Shown: positions 1-5,982 of the stretch, piece after piece | Layout: each line of letters begins with the position of its first letter | Position numbering within the stretch: the stretch's first letter is position 1 | Assembly: GCA_903871865.1 (NCBI GenBank) | Contig: CAIQIL010000469.1 | Span: forward strand, 1-5,982 | DNA length: 5,982 nt | From: an uncultured Burkholderiales bacterium | GTDB taxonomy: Bacteria > Pseudomonadota > Gammaproteobacteria > Burkholderiales > Burkholderiaceae_C | Reading direction: 5' to 3' | Translations under genes and position numbers: made by a program | Notes under the pieces: generated by a model | Databases searched by the model: none | What the model was told of the DNA's origin: nothing | What the model saw: the letters and a program-made list of their open reading frames with translations, nothing else

Positions 1-1137
1 CTCGGTGGGCAGCCACAGGGTGGCGCAGGCATTGGGCACGTCGACCACGCCGCTGATGTGGCCCGGCACCGGCGCCGTGCCCAGGATGGAGTAGGCCTGG
101 GCGCCGCTGTAGCCGAACTTCTTGAGGTACTCGATGGCGTTGAGGCAGGCCTGGCGGTAAGCCACGTTCACGTCCAGGTAGAGCTGCTTGCCTTGCTCGT
201 CGACCGAGATGCCTTCGAAGATCAGGTAGTCGTTGTAAACCGGCTTGATCGGGCTGGGCTTGAAGATGGGGTTCTTGATGCCGTACTTGGCCATGCCGCC
301 CTTGATGAGGGTGACTTTCATGTGCACCCAGCCGGCCATCTCGATGGCGCCGCAGAAGGTGATTTCGCCGTCGCCCTGGCTGAAGTGCAGGTCGCCCACG
401 CTCAGGCCTGCGCCGTCCACGTAAACGGGGAAATAGACCTTGGAGCCGCGCGACAGGTCCTTGATGTCGCAGTTGCCGCCGTGTTCGCGGGGCGGCACGG
501 TGCGTGCAGCAGTGGCCGCGGCTTTGGCCTTGGCCTCGCCCGTCAGCTTGCCCATGTGGGCGGTGCCGGCGAAGGGCGGGTTGGCCAGGCCGGTGTTGCT
601 GGGGTCGGAGTCGATCAGCTCTTGCTCGCGCGTGTTCCACATCTCCAGCATCTTGTGGTCGGGCAGGCAGCCGATCAGGCCGGGGTGGATCAGGCCGGCG
701 TAGCTCACGCCAGGCACGTGGCGGCTCTTGGTGAACATGCCGTGGATGTCCCAGATGGACTTCTGCGCCAGCGGGTAGTGCTCGGTCAGGAAGCCGCCGC
801 CGTTCTTCTTGCTGAAGAAACCGTTGAAGCCCCACAGGCTGTCTTGCTTGGCGCCGATGTCCAGCAGGTCCACCACCAGCAGGTCGCCGGGCTCTGCGCC
901 CTTCACGCCGACCGGGCCGCTGAGGTAGTGCACGGTGGTGAGGTCGATGTCGCGCACGTCATCGGCCGAATCGTTGTTCTGGATGAAGCCGCCGGTCCAG
1001 TCGAAGGTCTCCAGGATGAACTCGTCACCGGGGTTGACCCAGCAGGCCATCGGGATGTCGGGGTGCCAGCGGTTGTGGATGTTCTCGTTCAGGGTGGGCG
1101 ATTGGGTGAGATCGACCTTGATCAGGGTGTCAGCCAT
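1..1137 (-). CDS. fmdA: Formamidase (acetamidase/formamidase family), 3' end cut off by the window edge
   Basis: The protein probably hydrolyses formamide to formate and ammonia in the cytoplasm (EC 3.5.1.49), supplying nitrogen. I translated the minus frame by hand from the ATG at 1137-1135. It stays open for 379 codons and leaves at base 1 in frame without a stop. FmdA proteins are about 400-410 residues, so about 30 C-terminal residues lie outside. It opens MADTLIKVDLTQ. Family-like stretches are NRWHPDIP (22-29), EPGDLLVVD (82-90), HPGLIGCLPD (151-160), HGGNCDIKDL (219-228, the conserved His-Gly-Gly-Asn segment) and GDLHFSQGDGEI (248-259). There is no signal peptide. It starts 33 bp after the urtE stop with no terminator between, so it should be the next gene of the same transcript. 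The recognisable alternative is an acetamidase with a wider amide range. The family is certain; the exact substrate is inferred. Confidence 0.95.
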   Translation of the reverse strand, partial: MADTLIKVDLTQSPTLNENIHNRWHPDIPMACWVNPGDEFILETFDWTGGFIQNNDSADDVRDIDLTTVHYLSGPVGVKGAEPGDLLVVDLLDIGAKQDSLWGFNGFFSKKNGGGFLTEHYPLAQKSIWDIHGMFTKSRHVPGVSYAGLIHPGLIGCLPDHKMLEMWNTREQELIDSDPSNTGLANPPFAGTAHMGKLTGEAKAKAAATAARTVPPREHGGNCDIKDLSRGSKVYFPVYVDGAGLSVGDLHFSQGDGEITFCGAIEMAGWVHMKVTLIKGGMAKYGIKNPIFKPSPIKPVYNDYLIFEGISVDEQGKQLYLDVNVAYRQACLNAIEYLKKFGYSGAQAYSILGTAPVPGHISGVVDVPNACATLWLPTE

Positions 1138-1143
1138 CGTGTG

Positions 1144-1149
1144 CTCCTT
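1144..1149 (-). promoter_or_regulatory. Shine-Dalgarno sequence of fmdA
   Basis: The minus strand reads AAGGAG, then six bases (CACACG), then ATG. This strong, well-spaced site fixes the fmdA start at 1137 and lies wholly inside the urtE-fmdA gap. Confidence 0.85.
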
Positions 1150-1170
1150 CGGCGTTGACGCAGGTTGGGA

Positions 1171-1860
1171 TCAAACAGAGAGGTAGGCCTTGATGCGCTC
1201 GGCATCGGTGTCGGCGCGGGTGGTTTCGTGCACCAGGCGGCCGCCTTCGATCACGAAGAGGCGGTCGGCCACGTCCATCGCGAAGCTCAGCACCTGCTCG
1301 CTCACCACGATGGTGATGTCGCGCAGCTTGCGGATCTCGTTGAGCGCCTTGGCGATGTCTTTGATGATGGACGGCTGGATGCCCTCGGTGGGCTCGTCGA
1401 GCAGCAGCACCTTGGGGTCGGTGACCAGGGCCCGCGCGATGGCGAGCTGCTGCTGCTGGCCGCCCGAGAGGTTGCCGCCCTTGCGGTGCTTCATGTCGAA
1501 GAGCACGGGGAAGAGCGCGTAGATGTCTTCCGGGATCTTCTTGCTCTTGCTGTTCTCCAGGCCGGTCTGGATGTTCTCTTCGACCGTCAGCGTGGGGAAG
1601 ATCATGCGGCCCTGCGGCACGTAGGCGATGCCTTTGGCCACGCGGCGGTAGCTCTCGTCCTTCTCGACGCGGCTGCCGGCCACCTGGATCTCGCCGGCCT
1701 TGGTGGGCAGCACGCCCATGAGGCTTTTGAACAGCGTGGTCTTGCCCATGCCGTTGCGGCCCATGATGGCCACGGTTTCGTTCTGGTGGGCCTCGAACGA
1801 GATGCCGTGCAGCGCCTCGCTCTGGCCGTAGCTGACGTACAGGTCTTTGACTTGCAACAT
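1171..1860 (-). CDS. urtE: Urea/short-chain amide ABC transporter, ATP-binding subunit UrtE (LivF type)
   Basis: This 229-residue cytoplasmic ATPase would pair with UrtD to drive import through UrtB-UrtC. Its length is normal for UrtE/LivF. Visible motifs are Walker A GRNGMGKT (34-41), Q-loop Gln83 in YVPQGR, signature LSGGQ (131-135), Walker B VLLLDE (151-156, with catalytic Glu156) and EPTEGIQPS (156-164), which is typical of LivF/UrtE. At the switch position, where most ABC ATPases have His, the sequence is VVSEQV with Gln189; LivF-type subunits commonly carry Gln here. The ATG at 1860 follows AAGGA by seven bases and lies 24 bp after the urtD stop. The ending AYLSV is typical of the family. 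LivF, for branched-chain amino acids, is the nearest alternative, but the neighbours and the UrtA and UrtD sequences favour Urt. Confidence 0.96.
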   Translation of the reverse strand: MLQVKDLYVSYGQSEALHGISFEAHQNETVAIMGRNGMGKTTLFKSLMGVLPTKAGEIQVAGSRVEKDESYRRVAKGIAYVPQGRMIFPTLTVEENIQTGLENSKSKKIPEDIYALFPVLFDMKHRKGGNLSGGQQQQLAIARALVTDPKVLLLDEPTEGIQPSIIKDIAKALNEIRKLRDITIVVSEQVLSFAMDVADRLFVIEGGRLVHETTRADTDAERIKAYLSV

Positions 1861-1884
1861 GGTGTGGTCCTTGTGGGTGGCGGC

Positions 1885-2640
1885 TCAGTGCCCGAGGTAA
1901 ACATCAATCACCTTGGGGTCGCTCTGGACCTGGTCCATCGTCCCTTCGGCGAGGATCTTTCCCTGGTGCATCACGGTCACCTTCGAAGCGATCTGGGCGA
2001 CGAAGGCCATGTCGTGCTCGATGACGATCATCGAGCGCCCCTTGCAGATGCGCTTGAGCAGGTCGGCGGTGAGCTCGCGCTCCCTGGCGCTCATGCCGGC
2101 GATCGGCTCGTCGAGCATCAGCAGTTCGGGGTCCTGCATCAGCAGCATGCCGATCTCCAACCAGTGCTTCTGGCCGTGGCTGAGCAGGCCGGCTTCGGTG
2201 CCGAGCTTGTCGGCCAGACCGATCTCTTCGGCCACGACTTGCACGCGGGCCTTGACCTCGTCGCTGCACTTGAAGGCCAGGGCGCCGAAGACCGAGCGGC
2301 CCTCGGGGTAGGACACCTCCAGGTTCTGGAAGACGCTGAGGTTCTCGTAGATGGACGGCGTCTGGAACTTGCGGCCCACGCCCGAGCGCACGATGGCGTG
2401 CTCGGACTTCTGCGTCAGCTCCTGGTCCTTGAACTGGATGCTGCCGGCGGAGGCCTTGGTCTTGCCGCAGATGAGGTCGAGCAGGGTGGTTTTGCCGGCG
2501 CCGTTGGGGCCGATGATCACGCGCAGCTCGTTCTTGTCCACGTAGAGGTTGAGGCTGTCGATGGCCTTGAAGCCGTCGAAGGACACGGTGAGGTCTTCGA
2601 CATAGAGAACGAACTCTTTGCTGGTGGCGGTGGCGTTCAT
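1885..2640 (-). CDS. urtD: Urea/short-chain amide ABC transporter, ATP-binding subunit UrtD (LivG type)
   Basis: This 251-residue ATPase is the second nucleotide-binding subunit of the importer. Visible motifs are Walker A GPNGAGKT (44-51), Q-loop Gln93 in KFQTPS, a variant signature LSHGQ (153-157) followed by KHWLEIGMLL, Walker B LLMLDE (173-178), AGMS (181-184) and H-loop His209 in VIEHDM. The signature LSHGQ plus a W-L-E-I-G-M run separates UrtD from LivG, which has LSGGQ followed by a different sequence. About ten N-terminal residues precede the first core strand. The ATG at 2640 has AGGAG six bases upstream and lies only 12 bp after the urtC stop, which suggests close translational coupling. 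All ATPase motifs are intact. Confidence 0.97.
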   Translation of the reverse strand: MNATATSKEFVLYVEDLTVSFDGFKAIDSLNLYVDKNELRVIIGPNGAGKTTLLDLICGKTKASAGSIQFKDQELTQKSEHAIVRSGVGRKFQTPSIYENLSVFQNLEVSYPEGRSVFGALAFKCSDEVKARVQVVAEEIGLADKLGTEAGLLSHGQKHWLEIGMLLMQDPELLMLDEPIAGMSARERELTADLLKRICKGRSMIVIEHDMAFVAQIASKVTVMHQGKILAEGTMDQVQSDPKVIDVYLGH

Positions 2641-2652
2641 GGAGGTCTCCTG

Positions 2653-3852
2653 TCAGGCTTGTTGACCGCTGATGTCGCCAGGCATCTGGTTGACATGGCC
2701 TTGTGCGGGCGGCAGCACGGCCGGGTAGATGGCGTGTGCCGCCTGGATGCGCTCGGCCTGGGCCTTGCGGTCGGCCTGGCGCTGGGCCCACCACGGCTTG
2801 ATCTTTTGCTCCCACAGGCCGGCCAGGCCGTCGGGGAAGGCCATGGTCACGCCGATGAACAGCGCGGCCATCAGGAAGAGCCACAGGTCGGGCGCCGACT
2901 CCGAGAAGTAGGTCTTGCCGAAGTTCACCAGCAGCGCGCCGTAGATGGCGCCCACCAGGCTCATGCGGCCACCGACCGCGGCGAAGATCACCATCTCGAT
3001 GGAAGGCACGATGCCCACGAAGGACGGTGACATGAAGCCCACCTGCAGCGAGAACATCGCCCCACCGATGGCCGAGATGCCCGCCGCCAGGCAGAAGGCG
3101 AAGACCTTGAACATGGCCACGTCGTAGCCCGAGAAGCGCACGCGGTCTTCCTTGTCGCGCATGGCCAGCAGCAGGGTGCCCAGCTTGGACTTCTGCACCC
3201 AGCGGCACAGCAGCACCGAGCCCAGCAGCAGCGCACAGCACACGTAGTAGAGGACCAGGCGGTGCCCGTCGGTGCGGATGTCCCAGCCCAGCACGGTCTT
3301 CAGGTCGGTGATGCCGTTGACACCGCCGGTGTAGCCCTGCTGGCCGATGATCAGCACCGTCAGCACCAGGGCCACGGCCTGGGTGATGATGGCGAAGTAC
3401 ACGCCACCCACGCGCCGCTTGAACATCGCGAAGCTCACGATGAAGGCCAGCAGCATGGGCACGATGACCACGGCCGCGATGGCAAACGGCAGGCTCTTGA
3501 AGGGCACCCACCACATCGGCAATTCGGTGAGCTGGTTCCAGTCCATGAAGTCGGGGATGCCCGGTGTGGACTGGATCTTGGTGCTGATGGGGTCGGACGC
3601 TTCCAGCTTGAGGAACATGGCCATCATGTAGCCGCCCAGGCCAAAGAACACGCCCTGGCCGAGGCTGAGGATGCCGGCATGGCCCCACAGCATCACCAGG
3701 CCGAGCGCCACGAAGGCATAGGTCAGGTACTTGCCCACCAGGTTGAGTCGGAAGGTGTCCAGCCCGAGCAGGAACACCACCAGCAGCACCAGGGCCAGCA
3801 GCAGGAAGCTGCCGAGCTGTTGCTGTTTGAGCCAGTCTTGGATTTTTGTCAT
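2653..3852 (-). CDS. urtC: Urea/short-chain amide ABC transporter, permease subunit UrtC (LivM type)
   Basis: This 399-residue integral membrane protein would form the translocation path together with UrtB. A hydrophobic helix (about 15-30) is followed by the LivM/UrtC hallmark GHAGILSLGQGVFFGLGGY (57-75). Further apolar segments lie near 121-143, 152-170, 198-217, 247-266, 281-310 and 322-340. A cytoplasmic loop contacting the ATPases is probably AMRDKEDRVRFSGYDV (230-245), the equivalent of the EAA region. The region from about 82 to 118 is a polar, Trp-rich loop. The C-terminus (345-399) is a basic, then Pro-rich tail with no membrane segment. The frame is open far upstream, so the start was chosen at the Met of MTKIQDW: it has AGGAG seven bases before it and lies just after the urtB stop, with a 29-bp gap. 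It ends 12 bp before urtD. Confidence 0.96.
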   Translation of the reverse strand: MTKIQDWLKQQQLGSFLLLALVLLVVFLLGLDTFRLNLVGKYLTYAFVALGLVMLWGHAGILSLGQGVFFGLGGYMMAMFLKLEASDPISTKIQSTPGIPDFMDWNQLTELPMWWVPFKSLPFAIAAVVIVPMLLAFIVSFAMFKRRVGGVYFAIITQAVALVLTVLIIGQQGYTGGVNGITDLKTVLGWDIRTDGHRLVLYYVCCALLLGSVLLCRWVQKSKLGTLLLAMRDKEDRVRFSGYDVAMFKVFAFCLAAGISAIGGAMFSLQVGFMSPSFVGIVPSIEMVIFAAVGGRMSLVGAIYGALLVNFGKTYFSESAPDLWLFLMAALFIGVTMAFPDGLAGLWEQKIKPWWAQRQADRKAQAERIQAAHAIYPAVLPPAQGHVNQMPGDISGQQA

Positions 3853-3859
3853 GCGATTG

Positions 3860-3864
3860 CTCCT
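3860..3864 (-). promoter_or_regulatory. Shine-Dalgarno sequence that decides the urtC start
   Basis: The minus strand reads AGGAG, seven bases, then ATG at 3852. The same reading frame stays open for 221 codons upstream, across urtB, so the longest open frame gives a wrong start. This site and the LivM-like N-terminus after it settle the choice. Confidence 0.85.
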
Positions 3865-3881
3865 AGGGTTCCGGGAAGGCT

Positions 3882-4796
3882 TCAGCGACGCACCTTGGAG
3901 GCGAACAGGCCTTGCGGGCGCAGCATCAGGATCGTGATCACGGTCATCAGCGTCAGCACCTTGGCGTTGGAGCCGCTCATGAAGAACTCGGAGATGGACT
4001 GTGTCTGCGCGATGCCGAAGGCCGAGGCCACGGTGCCCAGCAGGCTGCCGGCGCCGCCGAAGGTCACGACCAGGAAGCTGTCCACGATGTAGAGCGAGCC
4101 GCTGGTCGGGCCGGTGGAACCGATGGTGGTGAAGGCCGCACCCGCCACACCGGCGATGCCGCAGCCGATGGCAAACGTCAGCCGGTCGGTCTTCTTGGTG
4201 TTGATGCCGATGGCGTTGGCCATCACGCGGTTGCTCACTGTGGCGCGCACCCGCAGGCCCCAGCGCGCTTTGTAGAGCGCCAGCAGCAGGAAGGCGGTGA
4301 CCACGGCGGTCAGGCCCATGACGAACAGGCCGTTGATGGGGATGTCCAGGCCCTCTGCCGGTGCCCACGAGCCCATCAGCCAGTCGGGCAGGGTGGGGCT
4401 GACTTCCTTGGGGCCGAAGGTGGAGCGGAACACCTGCTGCAGGCCCAGGCTCAGGCCCCAGGTGGCCAGCAGGGTGTCCAGCGGGCGTTTGTAGAGGTGG
4501 CGGATCAACGCCCACTCGGTCAGCCAGCCGGCCGCGAAGGCGATGAAGAAGGCCGCGACGATGGCCACGGGGAAGTACATCTGCACCAGACCGGGCGCGT
4601 ACTTCTCGGTCAGCGTCGAGCCCAGGTAGATGGTGTAGGCGCCGATCGTCATGAACTCACCGTGGGCCATGTTGATCACGCCCATCTGGCCAAAGATCAC
4701 CGCCAGGCCCAGGCCCATGAGCAGCAGCACGGAAAACAGGCTCAGGCCGGCGAAGCCTTGCATGAGCCCGATGTTGAGCATGTCTGTGAATGTCAT
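3882..4796 (-). CDS. urtB: Urea/short-chain amide ABC transporter, permease subunit UrtB (LivH type), short form
   Basis: This 304-residue inner-membrane permease is the partner of UrtC. Visible features are a hydrophobic N-terminal helix (about 18-36), the LivH/UrtB hallmark GVINMAHGEFMTIGAY (39-54), apolar segments near 76-90, 155-175, 205-222 and 238-262, and the ATPase-contacting loop RVRATVSNRVMANAIGINT (182-200). The ending LRPQGLFASKVRR is typical of the family. Many proteobacterial UrtB proteins carry a long secreted extension before the permease domain and exceed 500 residues. This one lacks it and begins directly at the permease core. The start is supported by GAGGTG four bases before the ATG at 4796 and by the 116-bp non-coding spacer upstream, so it does not look truncated. 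The gene is followed by urtC after 29 bp. Confidence 0.96.
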   Translation of the reverse strand: MTFTDMLNIGLMQGFAGLSLFSVLLLMGLGLAVIFGQMGVINMAHGEFMTIGAYTIYLGSTLTEKYAPGLVQMYFPVAIVAAFFIAFAAGWLTEWALIRHLYKRPLDTLLATWGLSLGLQQVFRSTFGPKEVSPTLPDWLMGSWAPAEGLDIPINGLFVMGLTAVVTAFLLLALYKARWGLRVRATVSNRVMANAIGINTKKTDRLTFAIGCGIAGVAGAAFTTIGSTGPTSGSLYIVDSFLVVTFGGAGSLLGTVASAFGIAQTQSISEFFMSGSNAKVLTLMTVITILMLRPQGLFASKVRR

Positions 4797-4823
4797 CGTC
4801 CACCTCGTTGGTCCAGCATCTCG

Positions 4824-4868
4824 AAAAAGCCTGCGCGGCCCGGCCGTGCGAAGGTCGGGCCGCTGCAG
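4824..4868 (-). terminator. Terminator-like hairpin between urtA and urtB (possible attenuator)
   Basis: On the minus strand, CTGC-A-GCGGCCCG (4868-4856) pairs with CGGGCCGCGCAG (4842-4831). This gives twelve base pairs with a single bulged A and a 13-base loop. The stem is followed at once by GC and five T's (4828-4824), the layout of an intrinsic terminator. The T-run is short, so read-through to urtB is expected. Partial termination after the binding-protein gene is common in ABC importer operons. An RNA-processing or 3'-end-protecting hairpin is the alternative. Confidence 0.65.
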
Positions 4869-4872
4869 GAAA

Positions 4873-4894
4873 GCGGCTGGTTCCCGCCAGCCGC
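4873..4894 (-). repeat. Perfect inverted repeat (hairpin) just after urtA
   Basis: The minus strand reads GCGGCTGG, loop CGGGAA, then CCAGCCGC: a perfect 8-bp GC-rich stem with a six-base loop. It begins 18 bases after the urtA stop and ends four bases before the larger terminator-like stem. Only TTTCC follows it, so alone it is not a good terminator. It could protect the urtA message 3' end from exonucleases. Confidence 0.65.
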
Positions 4895-4912
4895 ACGCTC
4901 AAAGCGAAGGGG

Positions 4913-5982
4913 TCACTGGTAACCCTTGGGGAAGGGGTTGGGTTCAATCAGCTCGGGCGACTCGGACACCACCCTGAAGGTGCCGTCGGTCTGGCCTTGT
5001 GCGATGCGCGACTTGCTCCACAGGTGGTGGTTGGCATGCAGCTTCACGTAGCCCTCGGGCGCCGTCTTCAGCTCGATGCCGGGCGAAGCCGCCACGACCT
5101 TGTCCACGTCGAAGCTGCCGGCCTTCTCGACCGCGGCCTTCCACAGCCAGGGGCCGAGGTAGCCGGCCTGGGTCACGTCGCCGATCACGGCCTTGGGGCC
5201 ATAGGCCTTCTTGAACGCGGCCACGAAGGCCTTGTTGTTGGCGTTGTCCAGCGACTGGAAGTACTTCATCGAGCTGTAGAAGCCGGCGAAGTTCTCACCA
5301 CCCACGCCCAGCATTTCGTCCTCGGTCACCGACAGGGTCAGCAGGAACTGCTTGGCACCGGTGATGCCAGCGGCCTTGAGCTGCTTGTAGAAGGCCACGT
5401 TGGAGCCACCCACCACGGCGGCGAAGATGCAGTCGGGCTTGGCCACCTTGATCTTGTTGATCAGGGAGTTGAAGTTGGTGTGGCCCAGCGGGTAGTACTC
5501 CTCGCCGACCACGCTGCCCAGCTTGCCCACCGACTCGATGTGCTTGCGCGCGATCTTCATCGAGGTGCGCGGCCAGATGTAGTCGGAGCCGACCAGGAAG
5601 AAGGTTTTGGCCTTCTTCTCTTTCGAGCCCCAGTCCAGGCTGTAGATGATCTGTTGCGTGGCTTCCTGGCCGGTGTAGATCACGTTCTTGGACTGCTCCA
5701 GGCCTTCGTAGAAGGTCGGGTAGTACAGCAAGCCGTTTTCCTTCTCGAAGATGGGCAGCACGGCCTTGCGCGAGGCCGAGGTCCAGCAGCCGAAGACGGC
5801 GGCGCAGCGGTCGTTGATGAGCAGCTTCTTGCTCTTCTCGGCGAAGGTGGGCCAGTCGGAGGCGCCGTCTTCCTTGATCACCTTGATCTTGCGGCCGAGG
5901 ATGCCGCCCATCGCGTTGATCTGGTCGATGGCCAGCTGCTCGGCCTGGATCGAGCCGGTCTCGCTGATGGCCATGGTGCCAG
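4913..5982 (-). CDS. urtA: Urea/short-chain amide ABC transporter, periplasmic substrate-binding protein UrtA, 5' end outside the window
   Basis: This is the periplasmic binding protein (type I fold, AmiC/LivJ-like) that captures the ligand and delivers it to UrtB-UrtC. The visible frame enters at the right edge and runs 355 complete codons to the TGA at 4915-4913. The first Met in the window, at 5974, is not the start: the residues around it read GTMAISE, matching the conserved SGTMA(I)SE segment inside mature UrtA. The signal peptide and first strand, roughly 40-65 residues, are therefore missing. Counting from that Met, family stretches are DGASDWPTFAEK (36-47), FGCWTSASRKAVLP (61-74), YYPTFYEGLEQSKN (84-97), GSDYIWPRTS (129-138), PLGHTNFNSLINKI (162-175) and GDVTQAGYLGPWLWKA (265-280). 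The ending PNPFPKGYQ is also typical. It is probably the first gene of the cluster. Whether the ligand is urea or formamide/acetamide cannot be read from the sequence. Confidence 0.95.
   Translation of the reverse strand, partial: GTMAISETGSIQAEQLAIDQINAMGGILGRKIKVIKEDGASDWPTFAEKSKKLLINDRCAAVFGCWTSASRKAVLPIFEKENGLLYYPTFYEGLEQSKNVIYTGQEATQQIIYSLDWGSKEKKAKTFFLVGSDYIWPRTSMKIARKHIESVGKLGSVVGEEYYPLGHTNFNSLINKIKVAKPDCIFAAVVGGSNVAFYKQLKAAGITGAKQFLLTLSVTEDEMLGVGGENFAGFYSSMKYFQSLDNANNKAFVAAFKKAYGPKAVIGDVTQAGYLGPWLWKAAVEKAGSFDVDKVVAASPGIELKTAPEGYVKLHANHHLWSKSRIAQGQTDGTFRVVSESPELIEPNPFPKGYQ

Larger units (their letters stand above)
4797..4912 (-). other. urtA-urtB intergenic spacer with two hairpins
   Basis: This 116-bp gap is by far the longest in the cluster. 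It holds two GC-rich inverted repeats, a T-run and the urtB Shine-Dalgarno (GAGGTG, 4806-4801). I see no convincing open frame and no clear -35/-10 pair. It probably works at RNA level to set the ratio of UrtA to the downstream subunits; this is inferred. Confidence 0.7.

Noticed and set aside
58..1158. A 366-codon plus-strand open frame covering most of the fmdA region
   Set aside because: The minus frame translates to a clear formamidase that fills the region from the window edge to a Shine-Dalgarno-preceded ATG. The plus frame has no family features and biased antisense composition.
1165..3030. A 621-codon open frame on the plus strand, opposite urtE, urtD and the end of urtC
   Set aside because: Its protein is dominated by Ala, Gly, His, Val, Leu, Asp and Gln with no recognisable domain, as expected for the antisense of high-GC codons. 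It spans three convincing minus-strand genes and their gaps.
3853..4515. Upstream extension of the urtC frame, giving a 620-residue protein
   Set aside because: The extra 221 codons lie inside urtB and encode Pro/Arg/His-rich sequence with no family match. The Shine-Dalgarno and LivM-like N-terminus place the start at 3852.
4797..4912. A possible separate promoter for urtBCDE in the urtA-urtB spacer
   Set aside because: I found no convincing -35/-10 pair; the spacer is mostly GC-rich stem sequence. A weak promoter cannot be excluded by eye.
3912..4922. A 336-codon plus-strand open frame opposite urtB
   Set aside because: It is rich in Gly, His, Ala, Gln and Arg without domains, and it runs through the hairpin spacer. 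It is an antisense shadow of urtB.
5972..5974. ATG at the right end taken as the urtA start
   Set aside because: The codons before it remain open to the window edge and read Gly-Thr, part of the conserved segment inside mature UrtA. A periplasmic binding protein also needs a signal peptide, which is not present here.

Overview
The window is GC-rich with strongly G/C-biased third codon positions. It is one tightly packed gene cluster read entirely from the minus strand. The protein sequences resemble those of Betaproteobacteria of the order Burkholderiales, probably Comamonadaceae or close relatives; this is judged from remembered family sequences, not from a search.

In transcription order (right to left) the cluster is: urtA (substrate-binding protein, 5' end outside the window), a 116-bp spacer with two GC-rich hairpins, urtB and urtC (two LivH/LivM-type permeases), urtD and urtE (two ATPases), and fmdA (formamidase, 3' end outside the window). 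Apart from the urtA-urtB spacer, gaps between genes are only 12 to 33 bp. Each gene from urtB to fmdA has a purine-rich Shine-Dalgarno sequence a few bases before its ATG. No promoter is visible; it should lie upstream of urtA, beyond position 5982.

Together the genes describe nitrogen scavenging. UrtA would capture urea or a short amide in the periplasm. UrtB and UrtC would form the membrane channel, and UrtD and UrtE would power it with ATP. FmdA would hydrolyse formamide to formate and ammonia in the cytoplasm. Placing fmdA directly behind urtE suggests the transporter may carry short-chain amides as well as, or instead of, urea, as described for the fmd operon of Methylophilus methylotrophus.

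The most noteworthy non-coding signal is a pair of hairpins between urtA and urtB. The second is followed by five T's and looks like a partial terminator that would favour binding-protein expression over the membrane components. I see no RNA genes, mobile elements, CRISPR arrays or broken genes. I also see no clearly undescribed system: this is a well-preserved example of a known kind of operon. Several very long plus-strand open frames are antisense shadows.
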